A stretch of DNA of 64,000 nucleotides from Cucumis sativus. Lineage: Eukaryota; Streptophyta; Magnoliopsida; Cucurbitales; Cucurbitaceae. The notes beneath the pieces were generated by a model. It was given only the letters and a program-made list of their open reading frames with translations, had not been told where the DNA came from and searched no databases. Positions 22,954 through 35,709 of the stretch are shown here, in pieces. The position numbers were made by a program, and so were the translations under genes. Position 1 is the stretch's first letter. Each line of letters starts with the position of its first letter. The DNA lies in assembly GCF_000004075.3 (NCBI RefSeq), contig NC_026657.2:22972408-23036407 (forward strand), given 5' to 3'.

Positions 22954-25900
22954 TGTAAGGCCCTGATTTGGAGAAGATATCATGTTGAGGAGAGCCTTGT
23001 TAAAAAGTTGTTTTAGCTAAGTGTTGAGACATCCCGTGAGGAAAGACGCGAAGAGAAAAAAGTAAGTCAAACGTCCTATCGCATGAAAGTGAGTAACGTG
23101 ATAAGAATAGTTGACAAGAAAGACGATGAGCTGAGCGAGCCATTGGCAGGATACCGCAAGAAGTATTTGTGTCCAAGAGATTGAATTGAGGAAGTAAACG
23201 TCTTGCCGAGTGACATGACAACTCACTGTGGGAAAAGAAACGATGATAACTTCTTTAAGAAGAGAACGGGGACAGTCGGATATTTAAAAGTTTGACTTTC
23301 CAGTGAGATAAGGTGTGCATCTCAAGGAAAAGTCAAATTGTCGCTGACGAATAGACTACATATCATGTTCAGATTGATAGCATAACATAGTGCGTGCTCA
23401 GACAACCAGTATAAAGTAAAGAAGTGACCATTGAATATGAAAGGGTCTTTATAAATAGGGTCGAAAGTCAAAGAAAATGGCAGTTTTCCTAAAAGAAAAG
23501 GTGTAGATTTATCTGATGAGGAAAAAAAGAGAAAGTCTTGAATGCTGAACAGATGGATCCTCCAACCTTAGGACGTGAAGAGGAAGCTAAAAGCCGAGAA
23601 GGAAAACCTCACACATGTAAAATTAATATTTATATTAGTCATGCTTAAATCCTTAATCTTACACGTTAACCTCTGTCAAATCGGATTTGACATTTTCTTG
23701 CCAAACCTTTCTTCTCGCCTAATTCCATTCCGCGAATAACTTTAATCGCTTCATATAACTTTCAAAGGTCTTAATGTGTAACTCTTCTTGTGAACTACCC
23801 AACTTTCTCGCGAAGATTCTTTCTCGTGTAAACACCTAGGCTTCACAGGTCTTATCGCAAATCCTTCTTTTCTCAAAACTTCCTTGCGAACTATCCTCTT
23901 ATTCGCGTAGACTGACCAAAACGCCTTTGTCTAAATCACCAAAATTGAACATTTGAGCAAATTTTACTTCTTATACTCAAATTAGAAGTGGGTCTCACAA
24001 TGTTAGCCATGACATCTCATCATGCGTTCAAGAAGTTGGTTGGTAAGGTTACCGCTCCTTAACACTCAATCCTTAGCTATGCAGGGAAAAGAGGCATAAG
24101 CATTTTGAGAAGCTGAGGTGGGGAAAGGAAGCCTTGAAGATTGTCTTCTAACACAGGATGATGAGGTGAATGAGATAGGGAAGATAAAGAGAAGCTTCAC
24201 ACCTCTAAGCCTCTAGCTCGGGGAAGAATTGAAGGGGCAAAGAAGGAAAACAGGCAGTAATTAAAGTGAAGGTCGAGTATCAATGCCAAGAGAGTTTCGC
24301 CAAGTCTTATTCCCCACAGTACGAAAGGTTGCACCTTAGTGAAAAGAAGAAAGATGTGAGAAGACCAGAGTAATTTATACTTATGTAAGCATTAAGTTAA
24401 TTTATACTTATGTAAGCATTAAGTTAATAAAAGAAAGATTTTAAGTATTCCACGGTTTTAATTTTCTTGAGTTATTTCCACTATAAAAGAGGTGATGGCC
24501 TTTAAGGTTCAAGTGAAAGAGCTTCGCAAAGAGATGGAAGAAAAGAGTTGTTCCATGTTAGAGGATCAAACCGAAAAGCAACAACAAATATCGATGATGA
24601 AGACCATAGTCGACAAAGAAAAGACATCGACAAAAAGAACCGAAAATGAAGTACAAACGTAGAAAATAGAAATTGCAGAGAAGGTGAGTGATCGAAACAA
24701 GTTCAAAATAGAAATTGAAAAGAAAGAGAGTGATTGAAATAAGTTCGAGTTGCCAATGGTTAGCGTAAGTAGTTCTTATGGAAGCGCTGTAGATGGTTAT
24801 CAATCACTGGAGGAGCGTGATGCATTCAAGAATGGGTTGGAATTGAAGTAGAAGTTGTTATCTCGTTTCCGTTCAGCGAGGTAAGAAGATGTCGACAGAT
24901 ACTTCTTAGCCATCAATTAGGAAACGATCCTGGAGGGTAGGCAGGAATTATCGAAGGGATTCGAAACAAAGACTCGAGTGAAAAAGAAATTGCTGCTTGA
25001 GGAAACAGAAAATGATTGGCTACTATGGAGAATGAAGCCGCCAGAAGTTGTTTGGTTATGATGGGAAAAGAATAGGGCAAAAGTCGTCTGGATGCAAAGG
25101 CGAAAGAAAACGTTGGCAAGTGGTGGTTTATACGATGGTTTGAGGAGGTGATTGGAAATATGGGAGAATCACGTGAAGAAGAAGAAGTTACACACATAAG
25201 GATGCTAATGACATGGCAGAAAGTGATAGGAAAGAAGATTAGGGCAAGAGAAATAAACCATAAAATCTTGGACTTTACTATTTCAAGTGGGATTCAACTT
25301 TTGCTAAATGGGCTTCAACTTATTATAAATAAAAGGGTAATTATAATGGATGACTATTTGAGAAATAATAATTAAGGATATAGCAACATTTTAAAAAAAT
25401 TGCAAATATAGCAAAACTATCGTTGATAGACTCGTATGATTTATCGGTGATAGACCAATTTTTACAACATGATCTATCAATGATAGACTCTATCATTGAT
25501 AGAATTTGACAAATTTTGCTATATTTGCAATTTTTTTAAAATGTTGCTATATACTTAACTATTTTGAATTTAATTGCTAAATTTGCAACTATCCCTAAAT
25601 AAAATAGTGGAGGTCCATTATTGTGTAGATGAAGTGGGTGGTGATTTTCAAGAATGGAAGACACGAAAAACGTGTCTAAAGGTGGGGAAAGGAAGATTCA
25701 GTAACAATGGGCTAGTTTGTGGGCTGAAGGAAGTTTATTTGGGCTATGGGCTGAAGTAAACGAGTCTTAGCTTATTGAAGCCAATAGTTTTTTTAAGATG
25801 AAGGAAAAAAAATTCTTAATAAAATTTCTCAAACGTGATGAGTAGATCGTTGGAAATGGATGATAATTTTAAAAAATAAAATAAATAGTCAATTTTGTGA

Positions 25901-26330
25901 TCATATTTGTGAGCATACCTTAAAAACAAGGTGTTTTTAAAGGCCCGGGTAATATTAGATACCTAGATTAGTATAGGGCAGAGGTATAAGGATAATTAGA
26001 TTTGTTGACAATTAGTTGGTCATAAATAGAAAGTTGGGGAAGGAAGAAAGACATGAAGATTTTGAGGAAAATAATGGACTGCAGCATTCCTTGAATTAAG
26101 AAAGGAAGGGCTTAGGGTTAGGGTTCCTTTTACTTGTTTGTTCTTTTATATTGTAATATTTAATATTTGTTGGAGATATCAATAAAGCATAGACATTATA
26201 TTGGTGTTCTACCATTTTGCTTACTAGGCATTTAACGTGTTATCTCGCAAGAGGTATGCATTGAATGTCTAGGAGGCACGCTCTTCATCTGGTCACAGGA
26301 AGTGGCATTTGGAGCGAGACGTGACATAAT
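22954..26330 (+). mobile_element. Ty3/gypsy-like remnant block
   Basis: It begins TGTAAGGCCCTGATTTGG, a common start of plant gypsy LTRs, and ends near ...GAGACGTGACA. About 290 bp at 23635-23920 match 13270-13560. A 30-bp duplication (TTTATACTTATGTAAGCATTAAGTTAA-like) lies at 24371-24425. Fragments at 24480-24660 read as a charged coiled-coil-like peptide (QVKELRKEMEEKSC...) with early stops. No pol domain was seen. The block looks like several LTR or internal pieces, and its internal order is not resolved. Confidence 0.4.
25379..25551. repeat. MITE-like foldback element with perfect 38-bp arms
   Basis: The left arm (25379-25416, starting TATAGCAACATTTTAAAAAA) is the exact reverse complement of the right arm (25514-25551). 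The loop also contains complementary ATCAATGATAGA / TCTATCATTGAT. Related, more decayed sequences lie near 28457-28625 and 60420-60612. Confidence 0.85.
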
Positions 26331-26335
26331 GGGTG

Positions 26336-27330
26336 TGGGCATTTTTTTTGTTAATTACTTAGGAGCTCATAACTTTATAACTCCTAATTGGCTTGGATGT
26401 AGTTTAAATAGGTTTGGATTGATTTTTTAAATGTTTAAATGAAGATGTTGAATAGAAAATTTTGAGACCAATCACAAATTGTCACATCATTTATTAAATT
26501 AATGATGAAAAGTGCAAATAATTGAATTTGAAACTTATTAAAAATTTATATGTATCCCAAATTCAAATTGAAAACATAAATTGGTCAATTCTGATAATGC
26601 CACATGTTTTCATTATAACCGTTGGATCAAATTAATTATTTTGGTTTAATTAAATATTATTTATTCGGACTAACTTCAATTGAGACAAAAAAATAAACTT
26701 AATTGAGCCCAAATGGTATATGACTCAAATCCATGTGGTTGAGCTCATGGCTTTGGTCCATAGACCAACCAAGCTTAAGTCCATAAAACCCACTAGAGAA
26801 CTCTATAAACAGAGGAGTTCTCCTCATTGGTAAGAGTTTGAAGTTTTTGACTGAAGGTCTAGAAAGAATTCTCCCAAGAGCTATCATCCTTGAAGATTAA
26901 AGCTCCTTTGAAGATACAAGTTTTCTTCCAAGACTCCAACTTCCCTCGAAGATTGAAGCTTCTTTGAAGATACAAACCTTTCTTTCAAGACTTCAACTTT
27001 AAGAACATCACATGTTCTAATTCCTCAAATCAAGCGTAAGCATTCAATCGAGAGAGAATCAGATGATCAAATTCAAAACATCGAGAACCGCATCGTATCA
27101 ATCAACAAAATACAACATCAACTCAAGTTCAACTCCACGAATCAAATTTCTTCGAAAATCTCGTGCGAACAAAAGGTTGATAAAGTATTTATAAACACCA
27201 ATTAAAAAATATAGACACTCAACGTTCTTATCAAATTATTTTAGTATTATTGTCTTTTACATTGTTGCCCTCTTAAGGTTAAAATACTGTGGACAATTAA
27301 TTCTATTCCATTTTATTCGTTTTATTTTCA
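26336..27330 (+). mobile_element. Possible LTR-like segment
   Basis: A promoter-like TCTATAAACAGAG lies at about 26801, followed by a non-coding leader with a duplicated segment of about 55 bp (26891-27000; units share TTTGAAGATACAA and CAAGACT(C/T)CAACTT). This looks like the U3-R part of a plant LTR. No partner LTR, ends or coding region are recognisable. Confidence 0.3.
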
Positions 27331-30300
27331 ATTTTCTTAGTCGATCAGCTCAATAAACTGTACATATTTTTTTTTCTTTTTTTGAGAAAATTATCCATAA
27401 ATTTACCGAAGTATACAGATAGAAAAATAGAATGAAATTCAAACCCAAATACCAATATGGTATTTTAATAATGAGATTTAAAAAAAAAAATACAAAAATT
27501 CATAAACTATTTAGGGTTTGGATTGCCTTTCAAAAAATTTTTTGAAAGAAAATATTAAAAAAAAAACATTTTTTGTAAAAGGAGTTTGAAATCTAAACAC
27601 TTACATGTTTGGTTTGACCTAATTATAAACGTTTATGTGCAAAAATGTATTTGGTTTGTCATATACTAATAATGTTTTATACGTAGGTTAAATTACTATA
27701 AAATATTCTTAAATATTATAAATTAATTCCATAACGAAATACATACATTTTATACTTTTTTTAAAGAATATATTTTAAAATTAATCGCACGTTAACTTGA
27801 AATTATTAATTTTTTAAATACTTGAAATTAAATATTAATTTTGTTATTATTATTATTTTGGACAATTCAATTTTAAAAGCACAAATATCTTGAAATATAA
27901 ATACATAACTATATAAAAAATAATAACGGATTTCCAACAACAATATATAAATAAGATAAAAAAAAATTTAAAATCATTTTTATTTCACAAACCGAACGAT
28001 CATGTTCTTCATTGACGTCCTCATGATTTTTTTCATAGATGTGCAGACGAAGTAGATTTGACTGAAAGATAAACATTTGCAAATCTTTATATTTAAATGT
28101 ATATAAACACACATTAAAAAATTATTCAAATTATTTAAAAAAAACGACGGAGTGAAAAATAGATAGTAAAAAGAAATAGAATAAATAGAGGGAGAAAAAT
28201 ACACATTTAGAAGAAATTTCTCATTAAACACCAAATAAACATTTGTTTCATCATCTCTTTTTTCCAAAATTTATTTTAAACAAATATCAAACACCTCAAT
28301 TTATCTTAAAATTAATTATTTTAAAAATTAAACACTTCAAAAATCAATTCAAACACACTCTTAAACTCGAACACAAAATTCATTACACTTGAGGTAAATG
28401 TTTTATCTTTTACAATTTCTCTTTAAAAATAATATTACTCTCTTAATTTAATAGGGATATTCTTAAAAACAGCAAAATAAACTAAAATATTTATAAGCTA
28501 TAACAAAATTTGGATTCTACCACTGATAGTCTTCTATCATTATAGCATATCAACGACTATCAATGATAGAATTTACTATAGACTGTAAATATTTTGTAAA
28601 ATTTGCTATTTTTGAAAATTTCTGAAATATATGTTTAAGGGAAGTTCTATAAGTTTCTAAATCTATGTTTAATTTATTCTTTTTTCAGTAACTTTCAAAA
28701 TATAAATTCAAGTTCAGTTTTGAAAAATTAAAAATAATTTTATTATTTTAACAAATTGATCACTTAGTTTCGATTATGTTTGAGCGCCATGCTAATACAA
28801 ACATGATTTTAAGTTAAATCAGAAAGATCATGGAAAGAGATCATAGCAAAGACCATGAAGTGACCACGAGAGACAAAGTCTACTTACTATTGTTATTGAA
28901 TTTACGTTTGTTTTCTTTTTGAATCTAATGTTGGTGAAAGGATCGAGCTTCTAACTTCAAAGTGGATGGTATATACTTAATGTTAGTTAAACTAAACTTA
29001 CTTTGACTTTAATTAAAATACTTTTGGTTAAAAAATAAATATTTAAGTGAATGAATAAGAGAAATATTATATTCACAAATTGGTTAGGAACGTCGAAGTA
29101 TTAAATTTTCATCGACATCTATGTACTTCTATCAACATGCCCATTATTTCATTAAAGAAAAATGTTAGGGATTCCCACAGGAAAGATTTAAAGCTCTACC
29201 GCCCTAGTTTTTCGTTACTGGAAATGCTTCATCTTGATTTAGAAATGGGGAGGAGATTAAGACATGAAGCCTTGTTGTTCCATCCAATGGAGAAAAGAGG
29301 GGGCGGGGGAAAGAAGAAATAAGAAATAACCTTATCCTTTCCATCTCCATGGGCTGAGAGTTTGTTTTCATTTTGGTTTAGGGTTTAGGTTGGATCCCCA
29401 ATTGAATACAGTAATATATACTATACAGGACTTTTCATTTTTAAAAAGATGGCAAAAATATATATATATTAAAATTAGATGAATGACAAAATCATTTATT
29501 GAATTATAAATTACAAACTTTCATTCCTAAAATAAACTTATCCTTACTATTAGGTAATTTAAAATTTTAACATAAAATTAAAATCTTAACTTAAATTACA
29601 TTAACCAACTTTTTTTAATAAATAGGATAAAAAAAAGTGTAGACAAAAATAAGATAGCAATATCGTATAGTTTACTACTACCCAAAATTGTAGACGGAGT
29701 CCACAACTTCGCTGATTAAATCTAATATATAGTATATATTACAAGATAACATTGTTAGATAGAAGTTTTTACATTACATTAAAAAAAATAGAAAATAAAA
29801 TAAAATACATAATAATAATAATAATAAATCATAACTGAGTTGCAAAACACAAGCATAAGGTCACCTTTTTTTTTCACGAATTGACAAAATCAAATAGGGC
29901 TAATATTTTCTATAAACTCACACTTGAAGGATGGAAGAAAGTATAAAGATGCATACATAGCATATAATACATATAAACACACATACACATTACCCCTTAT
30001 TGATATATATATATTATATATTTGAACATGAAGTACATTACAACAAATACACCACATTATTCACTACCCAGTTTGCATAGATTGAACAAGTTTAATGCAA
30101 ACGGATAGTGAAAACGAACCTACACTATAATTGTAAAAGCAAAATAATAATAATAATAATAAATTCATTTAAAAAAAAATTGAATTTAAAGGAATTAGAC
30201 AACTAATGCCAATTGATAGGATAAAGCAAAATGTAAATACATTGTATTTAAAAATACAATTGTAGTAGGAGAATAAATATACTTCATTCAAAAAAATTAA

Positions 30301-32474
30301 ACAACAAATTTTAACATGATCAACTTCACCTACCTATTCAAGAGAAAGAAAAGCATATACCTTGCATTTGCGTCCAAGCAAAATTGTATATATGCATGCA
30401 AAAGTAACAAAAACATTCTCTTCTAAAATTACAATTAGATTCCTAAGTGAGCTTTCAGCCTCATTTCACTACACATTTAAAACCCTTTAATTGCTTCCAT
30501 GCTTGAAATCCACAACGCTAAGGTAAATTGGAGTCTATGGCTTGAACTCTATGACTTTCGATCTATAGTGATTGTATTAATACGAGGGTTTAGTCTTATT
30601 GTACTTCCCCTCATTGTTTAAATTGCGCCACCATCCCTGCAAAGCCAGACCGATTTTGACCATGTGAAATGGAGAGAACTTGCAAACCTCCTCATAGTCT
30701 TTTACAAATGGGTCTTAATCCTAAGTTTCTTATGTTAGCTCTAATTTAATAATTGTTCAATCATTTCTCTCCTTTGATTTTGATTTTAAAAATGATGTCT
30801 TGACAAGTTAAACCTCAAGGTGGTGGTTTCCATTGTTGGAGGCTCCATGAGGTTGGAGATCAAAACAAGAGGAAAACACTTAAGTAGCAAATTTTTGGGA
30901 GGAAATTAAGTTATTGGTGAATAAGCTTAATTTCTGTTGAGAAATCATTTTGTATAGCAATGAGAAGGTGATGATGAAATAAAATGAAAGTATAGAGAGA
31001 AATGACAGATACAAGATTTTAAGTTTGAAGGTAAATTTATAAGATGATTATGATGTTTGTCTTTGGCTGAAAGCTTGTACTGGATATTATGGATATCTTG
31101 TATTTATCATTTGAATTTATTATCTATTTTTATAGTCACTTAATGTATTTCAAATTAATTCAATTGTTAGATTGATTTTTGTTTTAATTGGACTAATTTT
31201 TAATTTTGTGATTAACCAAGATTCGTAAAAGAAAAGATTGTTTGTAACTAAATCAATTAGTTAGACTAACTAAGGAAGATTAGAGAAATACTAAATATGA
31301 TAACTTTTTAAATGTGATTTTAGTTATTAAAGGTTTGGTGTTAGTATTATTTTCAAATAAAAAAAATAGTCCTTTTGAATATTTAGCCATTTGATGAAGT
31401 TTTTTTTTTTTTTCTTTTGCTATAAATAATAATTTCTTCTTCATCCATGGAAGACACAGCCCAAAAAAGAAAAAGTCACCCAAAAAAAACCTATAGATTT
31501 TTACAACATTCACAACCTTTAATCTTCATAGTCAATATTTCTGTTGGCATTCATCTCTTCTTAAAGAAAAAAGACAAAAAAATCTATAACATTCATTTTA
31601 TTTTCTCATCTAACAAGCTTCTAAATCTTCATTTTCTTCAAAAAAAAAAAAATCTCGCTACAATACAAAAACTAAAAACTCCACTGTAGAAGAAAAACTC
31701 TAAAATAGTTGAAAATGTATGATAAGGTGAAAATATATGATAAGGCTTAAGTTTCAATAATCTCTACTTCAAACAAATTTATTGTTTTCGATTTCAATTT
31801 TTTTTTATATATTTTCCAATTTCTGTAGTTATTCTTCTATTTTTCTTTCTTTTACCTTTATTTCAGCTTCATTTTATATATAACTTTTTAAAATTTTTAT
31901 TGTTTATGACGTTTGTTAATTTATTCTTTATATATTTATCTTTAATTCTTTTATGATTAAGATTTTGTAAATCTTTTTTCTGATCAGGTTGTTTTTTTAG
32001 TATTTTTTTCATTTTTATATGCTATTTAATATTATTTTTTCTCCGTAATTTTTATTTTTGTTATTCCTATTTCTCCATTTTCTTTTCTTATAATTACTTC
32101 TTTACTATTTTATTTCTACATTTTCCCTTCTCTTATACCAAGTTGATTTGTTTATTTACATTGTTTCTTATGTTGTTTATCCTTTTTTGTACTCATCAGT
32201 CGTTCTTACTCTTTTCTTCTTTTTTCTTTTATTAGTAATTTTGTTTAATATTTTTATTTTATTATTTTACATTTTTATCCTCCTACATGTGTTTACATCA
32301 TGGTCCATTTAATATTTTTGCTAATAGTTGTTTAATTTTTCTTAATATTTCAGTTAATTTTCTTTAAAAAAAGTCATCCGATCATGAAATTTATAGAAAA
32401 ATTGGAAAGTTCGATTTTCTAGAATTCAGGTGAGTAAGTTGATTCTTTGGAAGTTTAAGATCAATTTTCAATAT
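27331..32474. other. AT-rich intergenic DNA, no gene seen
   Basis: It contains one decayed MITE-like copy and several microsatellites, including TAA-type repeats near 29808-29827 and AT repeats near 30004-30020. No frame matches a family I know. Confidence 0.55.
28457..28625. repeat. Decayed MITE-like copy, same family as 25379-25551
   Basis: GCAAAATAAACTAAAATATTT on the left pairs imperfectly with AAATATTTTGTAAAATTTGCTA on the right. The centre has the same CTATCAATGATAGAA motif as the 25.4-kb element. Confidence 0.6.
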
Positions 32475-32756
32475 CACCACAAGAAATAGGGCCTTTTCTA
32501 ACGCAAAGGGACGTCGGAAAAAGTTTAAACAATAATTATTATTTAGCATTTCCGCAACGTGCACACTATCACATAGCGGGAAAAGTGAACACATTAAATT
32601 TAAATTTAAACTTTCTGCGACGTCTTGTTTTTGTACGTCGCGAAAAGCCCCTTTTCGCAACATAACATTGTGTACATCGGTAAAAGGTGATCAACGACGG
32701 CATACCTTTCACTGACGTTGTTTTTGGTGTCGCAAGTGTTCTCATTTTTTGTAGTA
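32475..32756. mobile_element. 282-bp CACTA-derived MITE
   Basis: It starts CACCACAAGAAATAGGG and ends CATTTTTTGTAGTA (reverse complement TACTACAAAAAATG). TAT flanks both sides (32472-32474 and 32757-32759). The interior has GCGACGT motifs and is homologous to the last 350 bp of the CACTA element at 35341-38407, sharing GATCAACG(A/C)CG and a GGTGTCGCAA stretch. It is probably an internally deleted derivative mobilised by that family. Confidence 0.75.
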
Positions 32757-34707
32757 TATATATATTTTTTTTATTAAAACCACAATATGTTATTTTACGT
32801 TTGCATAATTTGTTATGATTGTTCTTTACTGTTGTTTTACCTTTCTAATTTTTATATTAAGCCTCATTTTGTGTTCTATTTAAAGTTTACAACTCTTTCT
32901 ATTTAAAATTTTTTATTGTTTTAAAATCCTTTCAATTGAAAATTCTCCATGTTTTAAAATGAACTCTTTTTTAATCATTTAAAAAATTTGTCTTTGACGT
33001 TATACTTTTTCTATATGTTTTTCAAACTTTTAAAATTCAATATAGGATTTGATAAGATTTCATAATCAATCTTTTAATTCGCTAATAAACATAATTTAAA
33101 ACCAATCGTAATTTAAAAAATTGATTTTCTATTGATGTGACAAATCACATCTTTGGAAGTTCAAAATTTGATCCCAAAAAAAATTTATTTGAATTAATGT
33201 TTTAAAAAATATCTTCTTATTAGAAGACTATTCTTACGACGGATTTTGAGAAATGGTACTAATATCTCACTTACTTACTTGAGGTAATTGATGAAAGGCT
33301 CACCACCATATTCTATGAGATCACTGAAGTTTATGAAAGGTAAAATAAGACATTAATTTTAAAAGAAATTAAAGAATGTTTTCAATTCAAGATTTTAAAT
33401 TTGGCCACCATTTTCTAAACGAATGTTGTGAGATGCTAGCAACTTCCTCATATACAAATGATTTTCAAACTCAATTCTAGGTTTTGTAGACCATGTTTTT
33501 TTTATGAATTATTAAAAATCGTTTACTTTATTTCATTTCAGTGTCCAATCACTGTCAAAAAGATGGGTGACGACTAATATTTTGTTTATAAACTAACTTT
33601 TTTTAGGACGTTGGCGGCTGCTCCGTAGCATCTCAGACACGTGATGACAACTACTACGGTGTTATAGATAAATTTAAGCATTTTAAATTAATAAAAGATA
33701 ACGATAATGACCCGAAAACCCAATTCAACCCAAGCTAAATTTTAACTTTTAGGTGGAGTTGGATGGAAGAGATTGTTAGGGTTTTTTTGGGTAGTCAACC
33801 CAACCGATCCAACTTTTTAGGTTGGTTAAAAAAATCTCTCTAAACCCAACTCAGGTACATCCCCTAACATATAATTATATGTTGACAGTGATGAGATTGA
33901 ACACCCACAGCAAAAGGGTTGTATATCACTCTTTCTTTAATTTTTGGAAAGATGAAATACATAATTAAAATATAGTTCTAACAGACACCACATGCTGCAA
34001 AATTATTATGTTAAGCACAGTTAGAAGAGAAGAGAAGATGAAGAATTACCTTTGAAGATCGTTCTTGATCAAATTCACCAAAAATTCTCCTACACAGTTG
34101 TTCATCTCTTCCTTCGTTGGAAACGTCTCTAAAAGAACTTCCTCATGACTCTATGACCCTGTGGGCAAAACAAAAGCCAACATGTTTGGATTTTTCTGTA
34201 ATAAATTTAATTATGCAAATTGATGACACATAATATAAAATATTGGATTAGTTTATTAGTAATCAGAAATATGTTCATTTATTCACAAATCACCATGTTT
34301 GATATATAATGCAAGTTCAAATTTAAAATCACTTGAACTAAGTTCAATTTTTTTAACAAACTTTTCGTAAGAAGACAAACATCTAGTATGGATGCCCAAT
34401 TTGATAGGAGATTAACAATTTAGATAGACTTTTTTTTCCACATATATTTCCAACAATCTTTTCATTATTCATGAAAAATAAAAAAAAATAGCAATAAAAT
34501 GTCACTAATACAAAAATAATATAGATACAAAATAGCAATAAAGTGCGACTAATATGAAAAGAAATCATTAAAATTAATTATTTATAAATATTAATATTTG
34601 CAATCAATATTTTTATAAAACTAAGATGTCAATATATATTTTAAATCTATAATAAATTTTATAATTGATGTCTATTATCCTCAGTGCCATTTCGAGAAAA
34701 TGAATAA
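32757..34707. other. AT-rich intergenic DNA
   Basis: No complete gene is seen. One exon-like segment on the minus strand is listed separately. Confidence 0.5.
34050..34158 (-). pseudogene. Exon-like segment with splice borders, family unknown
   Basis: On the minus strand a TTTTGCCCACAG acceptor precedes a segment reading EEVLLETFPTKEEMNNC and then GEFLVNLIKNDLQ. It ends at an AAAG|GTAATT donor. A stop codon lies near the 5' border in the same frame. A following acceptor near 34000 could add a short tail. The composition is protein-like but no family is recognised, so a gene fragment is likelier than a functional gene. Confidence 0.3.
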
Positions 34708-34782
34708 GGGAGATTAGGAATATGTAAAAGGAAATTAGGAATATGGAAAAGGGAATTAAGAATATGGAAAAGGAAATTAAGT
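34708..34782. repeat. Short tandem repeat, about 21 bp by 3.5
   Basis: Units vary around AATTAGGAATATGGAAAAGG. This purine-rich array sits just before a larger 70-bp tandem array. Confidence 0.8.
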
Positions 34783-34914
34783 AGAGAAAATGGTTATTAT
34801 AATCCTTGTTTGGAAAAGGATTAAGTGGAAGGAATACGAGATTATTATTATAATCTTTGTTTGAAGAAGAATTACGTGGGAAAGATTACGACAAAAAGAT
34901 TGTATTCATTTTTT

Positions 34915-35225
34915 TTATTTATATAAAATTTTGATTTTTTTGTTTCTACCGAAAACCCAATGTAAAAAAATTATTAATTTTTTTTTCATTTGAATAAAAA
35001 TCTTGTTTTTTATTTCTATCGTAAACTCAATACAAAAAAATTGAATTAACTTTTTTATTGGTATAAAATTCTTGTTTTATTTTTATTTCTATCATAAGTT
35101 CAATATAAAAAAATTGTAATAATTTTTTTCATTCGTATCAAATTCTTGTTTTTTATTTCTACCGTAAATTCAATACAAAAAAAATTGTATTAATTTTTTT
35201 TTCATTTATATAAAATTCTTGGATT
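34915..35225. repeat. Tandem array, about 72 bp by 4-5 units
   Basis: Each unit has TTTTTTCATT, then ATAAAATTCTTG, TTTTTATTTCTA and a CCGTAAA.TCAATACAAAAA segment. The units are 80-90 percent alike by eye. Confidence 0.8.
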
Positions 35226-35709
35226 TTTTTTTTTCATTTGGAAAAATTTGGGTTGAAGAAGAGAAGAGGATTTTGGTAGGGAGAAAAGAGGAAATGAAAT
35301 GAATAAAGAGAAGAAATAAGAAATGGAAAGAGAAGAATTATACTACAAGAAATAAGGTTTTCTTCGGCGTAGCAACGCGTCATCAAAAACCCTAAATAAT
35401 GTTGGAGAAGGTTACCGCCTCGTCGAGGACGACGTCGATCGGTACGTCGGGGAAAGCACATCGGGGGTATTTTCCCCGATGTAGATCATGTCAACGATGG
35501 AGAAATTTTTGTCGGCGCACGCTATCAGCACATTGCAGACGGTTTCGGTGACGTGGAAAACGTGCATCGGGGAAGGGTTTAAATATTTTGTTTTGTTTTA
35601 TTATTTATTTTGTCATTATTTTAGTTAATTTAGCTAAGTTCCAACGTGGTAAAATTTGCAGTAAAATTATAAGAATGAAAATATTTTCATTAATTACAAA
35701 ACAATATAC

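Noticed and set aside
30480..30720. GC-richer stretch that might be an exon
   Set aside because: Stops in all frames at short distance and no motif recognised.
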